From Aliamphritea spongicola (GTDB lineage: Bacteria; Pseudomonadota; Gammaproteobacteria; Pseudomonadales; Balneatricaceae), in contig AP025283.1 in NCBI GenBank assembly GCA_024347235.1, forward strand, positions 1,612,001-1,676,000: a stretch of DNA of 64,000 nt, given 5' to 3'. Every line of letters begins with the position of its first letter. Position 1 is the stretch's first letter. The notes under the pieces were generated by a model. It had not been told where the DNA came from and searched no databases. It saw only the letters and a program-made list of their open reading frames with translations. This document shows, piece after piece, positions 11,067 through 19,040 of the stretch. A program made the position numbers and the translations under genes.

Positions 11067-12025
11067 ATGGGATATCCAGTTTATAACGACGTGACAGAGA
11101 TAGTGAACGCCTGCCCTGAGTATGCGGCGCAGAATGACTATCATGCTATGTACTCCAGTGTTTTTCAGGGATCGTTACCGACCCTAAACTGATGACCGTG
11201 CCTGTGGATGACCATCTGGTACACCGTGGTGACGGCGTATTTGAAGCCTTTAAAATGGTTGACGGTAAAGTCTTCCTGCTGGATGAGCACCTGGCGCGTC
11301 TGGAGCGTTCTGCCGGTGATATCTTCCTGGAATTGCGTCATACCAAAGAAGAAATGATCGATATCTGCAAGCAACTGGCAGAAGTCAGCGGCCTGAAGGA
11401 CATTCTGTTCCGTCTGTACGCTTCCCGTGGACCGGGTGGTTTTACCCCAAACCCGTACGCATCTGTTGGCCCACAGTTATACCTGATCGCCTCTGCGTTG
11501 CGTAACCCTGCACCGGAACTGTATGAAAACGGCGCGAAAATCGGTTTCAGCCAGGTAGCGATTAAGAGCGGCGGCTTAGCGAAGGTTAAAACCTGTAACT
11601 ACATCTCCAACGTGCTGATGGCTAAAGAAGCGGTTGATCAGAAGCTGAACTTCGTGGTGAACGTGACTGAAGATGGTTTCCTGGGTGAAGGCCCGACTGA
11701 GAACATCGTTTACCTGAACGAAGCCAATGAACTGATCTACTCAAGCTTTGATCACACCCTGCGCGGCACCACACTGCTGCGTTTGCACGAGCTGTCTGGT
11801 GAGCTGCAGGCACAGGGTCTGATCACTGGCATGAAAGAAGCTAAGCAAAGTGCTGATGAGCTGTACAAAGCAAAAGAAGTGTTCATGATTGGCACCACGC
11901 TGGATGCGCTTCCGGTTGTTGAAGTAGCCGGTCAGACCGTTGGTGACGGCAAGCCTGGCCCGGTGGCTAAGCTGGCCCGCGAACTGCTGAAGAAAGACCA
12001 GCAGGAAAACGGCACTGTGCTGTAA
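11067..12025 (+). CDS. Class IV PLP-dependent aminotransferase (branched-chain / D-amino-acid aminotransferase-like), frameshifted
   Basis: ATG 11067 follows GTGAGGAAAC, and the product ends at 12025. Fold type IV features are the HRGDGVFEAFKMVDGKVFLL segment, the substrate-loop RLYASRGPGGFTP, the PLP lysine in AKVKTCNYISNVLMAKEA, and the phosphate-binding GEGPTENI and RGTTLL motifs. A single-base shift occurs at about 11168 (VFQGS versus VFxGIVTDP). About 319 residues. It could transaminate branched-chain or D-amino acids; the family does not allow a finer call. Monocistronic with a strong terminator. Confidence 0.82.
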
Positions 12026-12039
12026 GCCAGTATTCACAG

Positions 12040-12068
12040 AAAAAGCCGCTCATTGTAGCGGCTTTTTT
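12040..12068 (+). terminator. Intrinsic terminator after the class IV aminotransferase gene
   Basis: AAAAAGCCGCT, loop CATTGT, AGCGGCTTTTTT. Confidence 0.92.
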
Positions 12069-12290
12069 GTGTCTGCAATTTGAGTTTGACGCCTGGCTGA
12101 AGTCTCTTTCGGAGATTAGAAAGCAGACAGACTTCTCATCATTCGGGGCTAAGAACCCAGGTTCACTTGTTCAGTTTCACTGGATGACTGCTCACAAAGT
12201 CCGGACGCTTTTAGCTACTGGCGTTTTCTGCGTCTATGCTTTTGTTGGGGACGTGGATTAGTTTTTCGTTCTTAAAGGAGTAGTTCCAGA

Positions 12291-12578
12291 GTGGATAACT
12301 TCATAGCAATAATATTGGCTTACTCGCCATGCATTTTATGTGTGGGGGCGCTGCTATGCTGGCTGAATACCCGCAAACTGTCGGCGCTGATTATGATGTT
12401 CGGGTTTATACCGTCGACACTTTCAGTCACAGGTTTCGAGCTTGTCATGCCTTACCTGGAATACAAGAACGGTCTCCCAACCGGAGTGGCCTATGACGTA
12501 TATACACTGACTGACCAGATCATTTCTGCCGGAACCGCCGTGGGGGTGACGGCATTTGTGCTTTTGCCTTGTCGCTAA
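12291..12578 (+). CDS. Small hypothetical membrane protein
   Basis: GTG start at 12291 with AAAGGAG at 12274-12280. The 95-residue product has three likely transmembrane helices (FIAIILAYSPCILCVGALLC; LIMMFGFIPSTLSVTGF; ISAGTAVGVTAFVLL). Not recognised. Neighbouring small genes at 12751 and 13259 lie on the same strand and are also membrane or envelope proteins. Confidence 0.55.
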   Translation: MDNFIAIILAYSPCILCVGALLCWLNTRKLSALIMMFGFIPSTLSVTGFELVMPYLEYKNGLPTGVAYDVYTLTDQIISAGTAVGVTAFVLLPCR

Positions 12579-12750
12579 GGTCGGAAAAGAACAGAGCCGC
12601 TACCGGTTCGTCATAAGAAGGGCTTAGGGTTTATTAGGTGAGTTTGCCATAACGGTTAACGGTTCGTGGGGCCTGTTTAAAAACTACTACACTGGTGGGA
12701 AGGAAATGGATATCCGTCCACAGGGAAGGCTACTGGATTGGGAGGTCAGC

Positions 12751-13217
12751 AATGAAGCCTATCGTGTTGTGTGTATGTCTGTTTATGGCTGTTCTTGCCT
12801 GTGGTGCGCAAATCATCACATATGAATCAAAGTATAAAGGTCTGCAGGTAGGGAAGGCGACAATCGCGGATGTTATCTCCCTGTTGGGGTCGCCCCACGG
12901 GAAAAAGCTAACATTAACAACGTTAGGTATTTTTCGACGGTGTACATATCACGATTCAGGACAGCACCGGTCGGATAAATACCATTATTATTTATGATCG
13001 TCAGTATGTGGATGCGAACGGAATAAGGGTTGGCGAATACAAACAAAACGTTGAATATGCATTGAATAAACGGATCAGAAACCGTGCAGTGGCTGATCTG
13101 AAAAATGGCATAACGTATTGGTTCGAGAATAACAGGGTTTCGCAGATTGTTCTTGCTTATCAGGCGGTGGACCGGAACGGCAAGCCTTCTGGGGATGCTG
13201 AAGTTGAGTATCTGTAA
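12751..13217 (+). CDS. SmpA/OmlA-like lipoprotein, frameshifted
   Basis: ATG 12751 behind GGGAGG. The N-terminus is a lipoprotein signal (MKPIVLCVCLFMAVLACG, lipobox LAC). The region GLQVGKATIADVISLLGSPHG has the G-x-(T/K)-x2-(E/D)-V-x3-(L/F)-G-x-P pattern of SmpA/OmlA (BamE-like) domains. Shifts between 12895 and 12960 break the frame; it then continues as ITIQDSTGRINTIIIYD and ends at 13217. Probably outer-membrane anchored. It is not BamE itself in this context, more likely a paralogous SmpA-domain lipoprotein. Confidence 0.65.
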
Positions 13218-13258
13218 CATTTAGTTGCACACTTTGTTATCAGCACAGGGAGTTTTGC

Positions 13259-13515
13259 TTGGAGGAATTATTCGTTGTTGTTATCAGACTGACTTTTCAG
13301 GGTGTTATCTGGTTTTTGTAGAGTTTCTGTTTTGGGGCGTTTGTTATTACACCGGCTGGATTGTCTGTAAAGTGTGTACGATAGGCAAATACCCGAAACA
13401 ACCTTTGTCCCTGAAAGGGATGGCAAATAGCTATACCTCAACCAGAAGCTGGTTATCTCTGATTGGATTGATTTTCATTGTACTGGTAATCGTTGTTTTA
13501 GTTTTTCTGACTTAA
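13259..13515 (+). CDS. Small hypothetical membrane protein, frameshifted
   Basis: A TTG at 13259 preceded by CAGGGAG opens LEELFVVVIRLTFQGVIWFL; a missing base in the T-run near 13315 joins this to VEFLFWGVCYYTGWIVC and the C-terminal helix SLIGLIFIVLVIVVLVFL. Two to three transmembrane segments, about 86 residues. An alternative longer frame from 13225 exists but has a less family-like N-terminus. Function unknown. Confidence 0.5.
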
Positions 13516-13649
13516 GTCGCCAGACGTAAAAGAACCGTCACTGTAAGCAGTGTCGGCATGCTTTTATCCCACCAGGTTTTTAATCCCACCAGGTTTTTAT
13601 CCCGCTAGGCTTTTTATACCGAAAGTTGTTTCGGCAGAATAATGGCTGG

Positions 13650-13863
13650 TTATTCAGTTGTTTGCTCAGCGTCATCAGACTGAATCTCTGATTCTTCATC
13701 CGTTCCCGGCTTTTTGCGTTTGGCGTTTTCCCGGAGGATGTTGACGTGGCGGGGGCTGTTATGCCCAGAAAGACTTTTCTTTGGCGGTGACATTGAGCAC
13801 CTTAATAGTTGTCTCGCCATTAATGATAATTGACTGTTTCCTGCCCAGTGTAAATTCAAACAT
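13650..13863 (-). CDS. Divergent CsrA/RsmA-family RNA-binding protein, frameshifted
   Basis: Start at 13863 (MFEFTLGRKQSIIINGETTI, then KVLNVTAK). Two missing homopolymer bases (near 13780 and 13757) restored give EKVFLGITAPRHVNILREN, which lines up with the CsrA strand-and-helix segment NQVRIGINAPKEVAVHREE. The key Arg of the C-terminal binding surface (R44 of E. coli CsrA) is kept, but the N-terminal R6/R7 pair is L/G here. An acidic tail of about 20 residues (GTDEESEIQSDDAEQTTE) follows. CsrA proteins bind GGA-containing mRNA hairpins; this paralogue may have a narrowed target set. Monocistronic. Confidence 0.72.
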
Positions 13864-13978
13864 GATCACGCTCCCTGTGATGTATGTACACAGGCATGAT
13901 GGCGCGACTTGCCAGCGATGGCAAGGCTTCAGGTGTATTCGTCCGGGGTAGTAATGCTTCTCAGAGGGGAAGCTCTGA

Positions 13979-14535
13979 TCAGTTACGCTGGCTTAGCCAG
14001 GTGATTGTCTGAATATCGGCAATAATTTTATCTTCAGGAATGCCGCCAAAGTAACGGCTGTCGAAGGAACGTTCCGAGTTATCCCCAGAATAAAATACTC
14101 GTTGGCGGGTATGTTATAGGTCGCAAATTCTGTAGATGTATCGTTCAGCTGCACCTGTGGCGGGAGATATTTCACACCTTTAGCATTAAGTGTTTCCGGT
14201 AACATGAGGTACTCACCGTTCAGGTAGGTTCCGTTTTTTGAAAGATGAAGTTCTTCACCGGGTAAGCCAACAATCCTGCCAAATGAATAGGTGCCGATCT
14301 GGGTTTTAAACCGCACCACATCCCATCGCTTCGGTTCATACACTAAGGTGTTGAATTGCCAGTAAAACGCATAGTTGCCCCTGAGCAGGCTGGGTTCCAT
14401 ATTCTTGGTGTTGATAAACAGTAGTTGTGGACCGAGGTAAGCGTATGCCGCCAGTATCAGCGCGATGATGCATAAGGTGCGAATGGCTCTGCCTTTGCGC
14501 TGTAGAAAGCTCATTCCCTGTGGTGGCTGTTCCAT
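13979..14535 (-). CDS. Signal peptidase I-like (S26 family) membrane protein lacking the catalytic dyad, frameshifted
   Basis: Starts at 14535 (MEQPPQGMSFLQRKGRAIRT) with one transmembrane helix (LCIIALILAAYAYLGPQLLF). The family boxes are visible: NMEPSLLRGN (box B), WDVVRF (box C), GRIVGLPGE (box D) and, after a shift near 14085, GDNSERSFDSRYFGG (box E). However the residue before MxP, normally the catalytic Ser, is Asn, and the residue before RIVGLPG, normally the general-base Lys, is Gly. The protein is therefore predicted not to cleave signal peptides, or to use another mechanism. It ends at 13979 (TWLSQRN). Host LepB must be elsewhere. Confidence 0.78.
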
Positions 14536-14891
14536 TGCTGTTATTTCCGTATTGCGTTGTTGATGTATTCCTTTGAACGCAGATTATCACAGATATCTGC
14601 CCGTTTTTAACTACTGAAAGTAGGAGGGAGGGCTTTATACAGCCTCATTAGTACATACCAGAGGGGCGGTTAGTCAGGAATATTGCAGAGTATTGTGTGG
14701 TGGTTAAAAACGATCAAATAGTAGGTGTGAAGGATAATGTAGGAATGTCAATAATAAGAGGAAACGTATCTACATCATAATCATGAAGCTTCTATCCCCT
14801 CACGTCTATCAAAGGTATAAGAGCCTGGCCATAGGTCGTCGGACTTATAATAAAGAGCAGTAAACACTGACTTATGGGGTATCTGAGGGAA
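14536..14891. other. Intergenic stretch at left edge of the AT-rich island
   Basis: I see no gene or structured RNA here. Base composition becomes AT-richer from about 14.65 kb onward, marking the probable boundary of the acquired region. Confidence 0.4.
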
Positions 14892-15149
14892 TTAGCTGTA
14901 AAAGGGTACCTTAAGGGCTAACGCTATCGCTACAACATAGCCAATGGAAAGATTGGGCTCTTTGCTATTTTCGACGGATGATAAATATTTTTCAGAAATA
15001 TCAGCAGCCTCTGCAAGCCTTTCCTGAGAAATCCCTTTCGTCTTTCTCGCTTGCTTTATCAAGGCTCCTATCTGAGCAGATAATCTAGCTGTTTCAAGCT
15101 TCTGATACTCAGAATTTACCCTTTTGATTTCCATAGTAACCCTCTTCAC
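14892..15149 (-). CDS. XRE-family HTH protein
   Basis: An 85-residue product of one HTH domain: IGALIKQARKTKGISQERLA, EKYLSSVENSKEPNLSIGYV. The start is ATG 15149 or the internal ATG at 15134. It is the short single-domain regulator type found in mobile and defence regions. No partner toxin is evident. Confidence 0.75.
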   Translation of the reverse strand: MKRVTMEIKRVNSEYQKLETARLSAQIGALIKQARKTKGISQERLAEAADISEKYLSSVENSKEPNLSIGYVVAIALALKVPFYS

Positions 15150-15492
15150 TAGGGTTACCAGTGATCAGTACACAAGAATTACATGAACACCAGATATATC
15201 TTACCTTATTGTGTTTGTTTATCTAAAATGATAGTGGTGCTACTCCAGTTAGTCGGACATTTGGTTAAGAGCCCCCAGATTAGCCTCTACAGATATGGCA
15301 CTGGTCTAAGTTATTGAGATTGCCAACTTAGACCTCAAATTATTGTAATTTGTTAACTGCCAAAGTAGCTTTCTAACACAGGAAGAAAGCTTACAAGAAA
15401 AGGACTCACTACAATTAAAGATAAAAAAATGAAACCAATCAAGAAAATGGGGTAACCAGTGATTAGGGCTTTAAAACTTAAAAACTCACTCT
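15150..15492. other. Intergenic, no gene seen
   Basis: AT-rich, with stops in all frames. No convincing RNA structure or promoter beyond isolated AT-rich hexamers. Confidence 0.35.
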
Positions 15493-15777
15493 CTAACCCT
15501 TTAAGTAGGACCTTTGCTTTTTATCTTCTTTAGCTCTTTGCCTTAAATCTTGAACTTTTGAAGGGAAATAGCTCTTTCCTTGAGACCTTACTAAAACAAT
15601 TACTAACATGGATATCGAGGCATTAATGCCTGGTGAACCTGTTCCTAGACAGGCAATTGCTAGAGTAAAAGATAAGAGCCCAACGCCTGTATTGAGAAAA
15701 GTAGCCCAGAGTTTGAATTGCTCTCTTATTTCTTCTAAGAGTTCATCTGTAATTATGTATTGTTCTTCAGCACTCAT
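15493..15777 (-). CDS. Two-helix hypothetical membrane protein
   Basis: ATG 15777 (MSAEEQYIITDELLEEIREQ) is the likely start; the frame is open further upstream to 15879. Two adjacent hydrophobic helices (WATFLNTGVGLLSFTLAIACL; INASISMLVIVLV) are followed by a basic tail (RQRAKEDKKQRSYLKG). The pattern, a short helical cytoplasmic part plus a 2TM hairpin, recalls small membrane proteins that accompany defence operons, but I do not recognise the family. It lies about 180 bp beyond the end of capW on the same strand. Confidence 0.5.
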   Translation of the reverse strand: MSAEEQYIITDELLEEIREQFKLWATFLNTGVGLLSFTLAIACLGTGSPGINASISMLVIVLVRSQGKSYFPSKVQDLRQRAKEDKKQRSYLKG

Positions 15778-15957
15778 TTTTACATTTGCAACCTGTAATT
15801 CTATTCCATTTTCTAACTGACCACTTAATAAAATTGTATTAGCCGTGTAATACTTATTACAACTACCCTTATCATCCATGCATATTTATTAGGTGGAAAG
15901 GCATATATTTATCTTAAAATTAGAGTTGATTTTACAATCGAGAGTATCGAAACGACT

Positions 15958-16851
15958 TCATACATAGGGTATGCACATCTCACGATTCTTAAGATAAAAG
16001 TTGTAATACTCATGACCTCCACTAGCAATGACATCTGCAGTATCAATAAACCAACGGCGTTTTAATATCCACAGAAGCGCGGCACGTTCGGTTAAAATTA
16101 GTTCTTCGCTATCGATAGACATACCAAAATCTTTTCTTACAGATTTCTTTTGATCTTCTGATAACTGAGGATGAAGAGCCAAGACCAATGGTATTTTCTC
16201 ATTCCATGCACTGTCAGCAGTCAAAGACTCATGCGGTAGTTGTTTGTTTTCAACTTCTAACTCACTCACTAATGTCGTTCGACTAAAATTGAAGTTCTTA
16301 AATTTATTCGGTCTTTGCTCACAGCGTTGGTAACCTCTAAAAATCCAGTAACGACCATCAAATAAAAGGCTAAGTGGTAAGATCTCACGTTTTTGGTGGT
16401 TATTACTGTTGCTTGAAATATAGTGGCACTCAATGGCGGATGAATTAAACATTGCTCGAGTTATCTTAGCAACGTCTTCTCTTTCTAATACATTTGCTAA
16501 TGCTCCAATTCGAGCATACGGGAGAACAGGACTATCAATTAGTTTGTTTTTATTAAAACCATGCGAAAGCATCCCTAATGCGATAACCGGATCGATGTCT
16601 ATTAGTGGCTGGAAAGATTCTGTAATAGCGTTCACTTTTCGTGAAGGGTCTCGATACAGGTTCTGGGGTCTTAACTCGGCGTAGTCTGATAAGAGTCTTG
16701 AGGCTGAGGCGTCAGCTAAGCCGAAAGCAACATTCAAATCGCTTCGTTTGATAGATCCCGTGAAATGTACCTTAAAGTCTACGTAGGCAAGCCGCTCGGC
16801 TTTGTTTCCAGCAATGTTCTGTAACTCTAGGTAGTTAAGAGAAGTATCCAT
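15958..16851 (-). CDS. capW: CapW-type WYL-domain transcriptional repressor of CBASS
   Basis: ATG 16851 (MDTSLNYLELQNIAGNKAER) gives 297 residues. The N-terminal winged HTH (LAYVDFKVHFTGSIKRSDLN, FGLADASASRLLSDY) is followed by a WYL domain (PLSLLFDGRYWIFRGYQRC) and a C-terminal WCX-like extension (ALHPQLSEDQKKSVRKDFG). This is the BrxR/CapW architecture, known to repress CBASS and other phage-defence operons and to respond to an unknown infection or damage ligand. It is divergent from the CBASS operon, and its promoter (-35 TTGATT, -10 TATACT) sits next to a palindrome at 16918-16936. The gene is intact. An upstream in-frame start at 16926 would overlap the operator and is less likely. Confidence 0.88.
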   Translation of the reverse strand: MDTSLNYLELQNIAGNKAERLAYVDFKVHFTGSIKRSDLNVAFGLADASASRLLSDYAELRPQNLYRDPSRKVNAITESFQPLIDIDPVIALGMLSHGFNKNKLIDSPVLPYARIGALANVLEREDVAKITRAMFNSSAIECHYISSNSNNHQKREILPLSLLFDGRYWIFRGYQRCEQRPNKFKNFNFSRTTLVSELEVENKQLPHESLTADSAWNEKIPLVLALHPQLSEDQKKSVRKDFGMSIDSEELILTERAALLWILKRRWFIDTADVIASGGHEYYNFYLKNREMCIPYV

Positions 16852-16886
16852 AATAGGTGCATCTTTACTTATTGTTAGAGATAAGA

Positions 16887-16914
16887 AGTATACGTAAAAT
16901 ATTTGATCAATCAA
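16887..16914 (-). promoter_or_regulatory. Candidate capW promoter
   Basis: On the minus strand, TTGATT (16914-16909) and TATACT (16892-16887) are separated by 16 bp. The start point would be near 16880, about 30 nt before the capW ATG. Confidence 0.6.
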
Positions 16915-16917
16915 CAT

Positions 16918-16936
16918 GCGTATCAAAATGATACGC
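16918..16936. promoter_or_regulatory. Candidate CapW operator (perfect palindrome)
   Basis: GCGTATC-AAAAT-GATACGC is a 7-bp perfect inverted repeat with a 5-bp spacer, directly upstream of the capW -35 box. The half site recurs at 16964-16970 (GCGTATC) and, as CGTATC, at about 16987, next to the rightward CBASS promoter. Confidence 0.65.
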
Positions 16937-17000
16937 GAATGCGTATTGAAATATGAAATTACGGGCGTATCATAATGTACGTTCTCCGTATCAAATCTAG

Positions 17001-17028
17001 TTGCATATTTTTTGAACGGAATTATACT
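17001..17028 (+). promoter_or_regulatory. Candidate CBASS operon promoter
   Basis: TTGCAT at 17001-17006 and TATACT at 17023-17028 with a 16-bp spacer. The half sites at 16964 and 16987 lie immediately upstream. Transcription would begin near 17035, leaving a leader of about 265 nt before the first small ORF; the leader contains several possible hairpins. Confidence 0.55.
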
Positions 17029-17301
17029 CGAACTATATGTAGTGCTTTAAGATTGCTTTCCACACTATATAGAGTCGATTTTGAGTACTGAGGAAGAGAG
17101 ACAGAGAAGAATTTAGGGTAACTAACAGTAGGATGTTAGATACCCTTAGTAAAGCATACCAGAAGCATGTAGGAGTGCTTCTGATGGGTTGTATAACAGA
17201 GGTCTACATCCCTAGCTATACGCAAGCGTTACCCTTGCAGATTAGCTTTAGTTGCTTTGCTTTACAAGAACCTCTTAGCAAAAGTATAAGAGGTGCTTTT
17301 T

Positions 17302-17400
17302 ATGAAAAAGCCAAAAGTAGTTCGTGTGACTACCTATCCTCGCTTTCGTTTTGGACGTTGGGAGCAAGTTTGTACCCATTGGCGTTCACTACCTAGATAG
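17302..17400 (+). CDS. 32-residue basic/aromatic small protein
   Basis: ATG 17302 to TAG 17400; sequence MKKPKVVRVTTYPRFRFGRW, then EQVCTHWRSLPR. An AAGAGGTG ribosome site lies 7 bp upstream and is embedded in a CCTCTTA/TAAGAGG hairpin (about 17269-17293). The spacing of Arg, Tyr/Trp and His-x-Arg-Ser-x-Pro residues resembles short conserved proteins I associate with accessory regions, but no function is known to me. It is the first ORF of the presumed CBASS transcript. Confidence 0.5.
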   Translation: MKKPKVVRVTTYPRFRFGRWEQVCTHWRSLPR

Positions 17401-17444
17401 CGATGACTAGGATCTCTCCTTTGTGTGAGATATAGCAACACAGG

Positions 17445-17469
17445 AAAGCCAGGATCGCTCCTGGCTTTT
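17445..17469 (+). terminator. Terminator-like hairpin between the small ORF and the DUF3892 gene
   Basis: AAAGCCAGGA-TCGC-TCCTGGCTTTT, a 10-bp stem followed by four T. It would end or attenuate transcription from the 17001 promoter before the CBASS genes. Confidence 0.7.
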
Positions 17470-17501
17470 CATAAATAAAGTTTTTAAGCGAGGCCCTCAC
17501 T

Positions 17502-17714
17502 ATGGCTAAAGCAAGTAGTATTTCCGGAAACGCTGATGGCGTAAATGGAGAAAATCAATCCTATACCGTTCAAGGACGTGGGGTTGTAAGCCGATCTCAA
17601 TTGGTAAGAGAAGTTAATAATGGCTCTCATCAGGGAGTTCATACTGTTGACGTAAATGGTGTTGAATATGTTCGAGCTAACCCAAATAGATGCCAATCTG
17701 ACAATATTGATTGA
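17502..17714 (+). CDS. DUF3892-like small protein
   Basis: ATG 17502; 70 residues. The C-terminal motif GVEYVRANPNRCQSDNID matches the end of DUF3892 proteins, where a DGR..NID segment follows a short beta-hairpin. Small and soluble, function unknown. It lies on the CBASS strand between the terminator-like hairpin and capV. Whether it belongs functionally to CBASS is not known. Confidence 0.6.
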   Translation: MAKASSISGNADGVNGENQSYTVQGRGVVSRSQLVREVNNGSHQGVHTVDVNGVEYVRANPNRCQSDNID

Positions 17715-17828
17715 TATTTAATCATAAAATAAATCCTTTCTGTGGAGTTTATTTTTGATGATATTCAGATATCCAATAGAACATTTTTCGATTTTATTTT
17801 CAGCATCATCTTTTAGGAGATAGTTACT

Positions 17829-17984
17829 ATGGGACGTTTAATAGTAGATAACAAAACTATTTATGAAACAGATTACATGAACTTAACAATTACGTATCAG
17901 GATGAAATTTATGAGTTCGAGTCACCGGAAGATATGGATCAATGGGTTGAGGAAAACATACTAATTATATCAGATGCTGACTGA
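17829..17984 (+). CDS. 51-residue acidic small protein
   Basis: ATG 17829 with AGGAG 10 bp upstream; TGA at 17982-17984, only 18 bp before capV. It begins MGRLIVDNKTIYETDYMNLT and ends in an acidic stretch (SPEDMDQWVEENILIISDAD). Strong ribosome site and tight spacing argue that it is real and co-expressed with capV. I do not recognise it. Confidence 0.55.
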   Translation: MGRLIVDNKTIYETDYMNLTITYQDEIYEFESPEDMDQWVEENILIISDAD

Positions 17985-18002
17985 TTTCAGGGCCTATTCA
18001 TC

Positions 18003-18959
18003 ATGAGTTTAAATACGAACAAAGATTTCCAAATATTATCCCTTAGTGGCGGTGGCATGAGAGGGCTATATACAGTACATGTATTAGCCGAGTTAGAACA
18101 ATCACTCGCTGAACTGCATGATGAGCCAGATTATTGGATCGGTAAGCATTTTGATTTAATTTGTGGCACATCTATTGGCGGAATAGTTGCTTTAGGTCTC
18201 GCTAGCGGGATAAATGCTCGAGATTTAAGCCATATATTGGATAGTAATCGATTAAAAATTTTCCCTTTAGAGAAAACAAATAAAATAGCAAAGATTACAA
18301 AGAAGATCAGACAAGCCCGTAAAGGATTGTATTCTTCAGAACCGCTTAGAGAAGTTCTTGATGATGTGTTTGGAAACATGCTCATTGGGGAATTGAAGTC
18401 TCGTGTATTAATTCCAACGGTTAACTTTACGACCGGAAGCGTTCAGGTATTCAAAACTCCTCACCATCCTGACTTTCAACGCGATTGGAAGGTAAAAGCT
18501 GTTGATGTAGCTCTTGCTACAAGCGCCGCGCCAACATACTTTCCAATTCATCAAATTGGAAACTGTTGGTACGTAGATGGGGATTAGCTGCGAATTCACC
18601 TGCTTTGATGGCAATTCACGAAGCTCAGTATTTTTAGGCAAGTCATCAGAACAAATTCGTTTAATGCTTGTTGGTACGATGGGGGCAGAAAAACTGCTGA
18701 CCAGAGCTCAAAGCTTCAACGAGGGTATATGGATTGGGGTGCCGGCGGAGATTTAATTGACCTGACTCTATCAGCAAACGAAGGGCTTCATAATCAGATT
18801 GCTAAGCATTTGCTTACAACAGAAAGGTTCTTAGAAGTTGATGATGTTCAGACGGCAGATCAGTCAAAAATTTTAGCTCTTGATAACGCTTCAGATGATG
18901 CTGCGAATACTTTGAAAGGCAGAGCAGAAGCTAGGGCTCAAAAACTATCAATAACTTAG
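18003..18959 (+). CDS. capV: CapV patatin-like phospholipase, CBASS effector, frameshifted
   Basis: ATG 18003. The oxyanion loop SGGGMRGLYT (about residues 15-24), the nucleophile elbow GTSIGG with its Ser, and, after one G is restored at about 18580, the catalytic DGG (WYVDGGLAANSPAL) are present, so the Ser-Asp dyad is complete. A second shift occurs near 18715. About 319 residues, normal for CapV. Family members are activated by 3',3'-cGAMP and degrade inner-membrane phospholipids, killing the infected cell. It is followed by a DncV-like cyclase, the same pairing as in the Vibrio cholerae VSP-1 island. Confidence 0.9.
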
Positions 18960-19040
18960 TTTACCGTGAAATGGTGCAGTACCAGGCGCTTAGACCAGAG
19001 TTCCATTACGGTCCAAATAAGAATGTTTAAGGAAACGATC

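Noticed and set aside
12067..12261. 64-codon frame after the class IV aminotransferase terminator
   Set aside because: Starts inside the terminator T run, no ribosome site, not recognised.
17133..17396. 87-codon frame in the CBASS leader
   Set aside because: Overlaps the better-supported 32-codon ORF in another frame, lacks a ribosome site and has no recognisable features.
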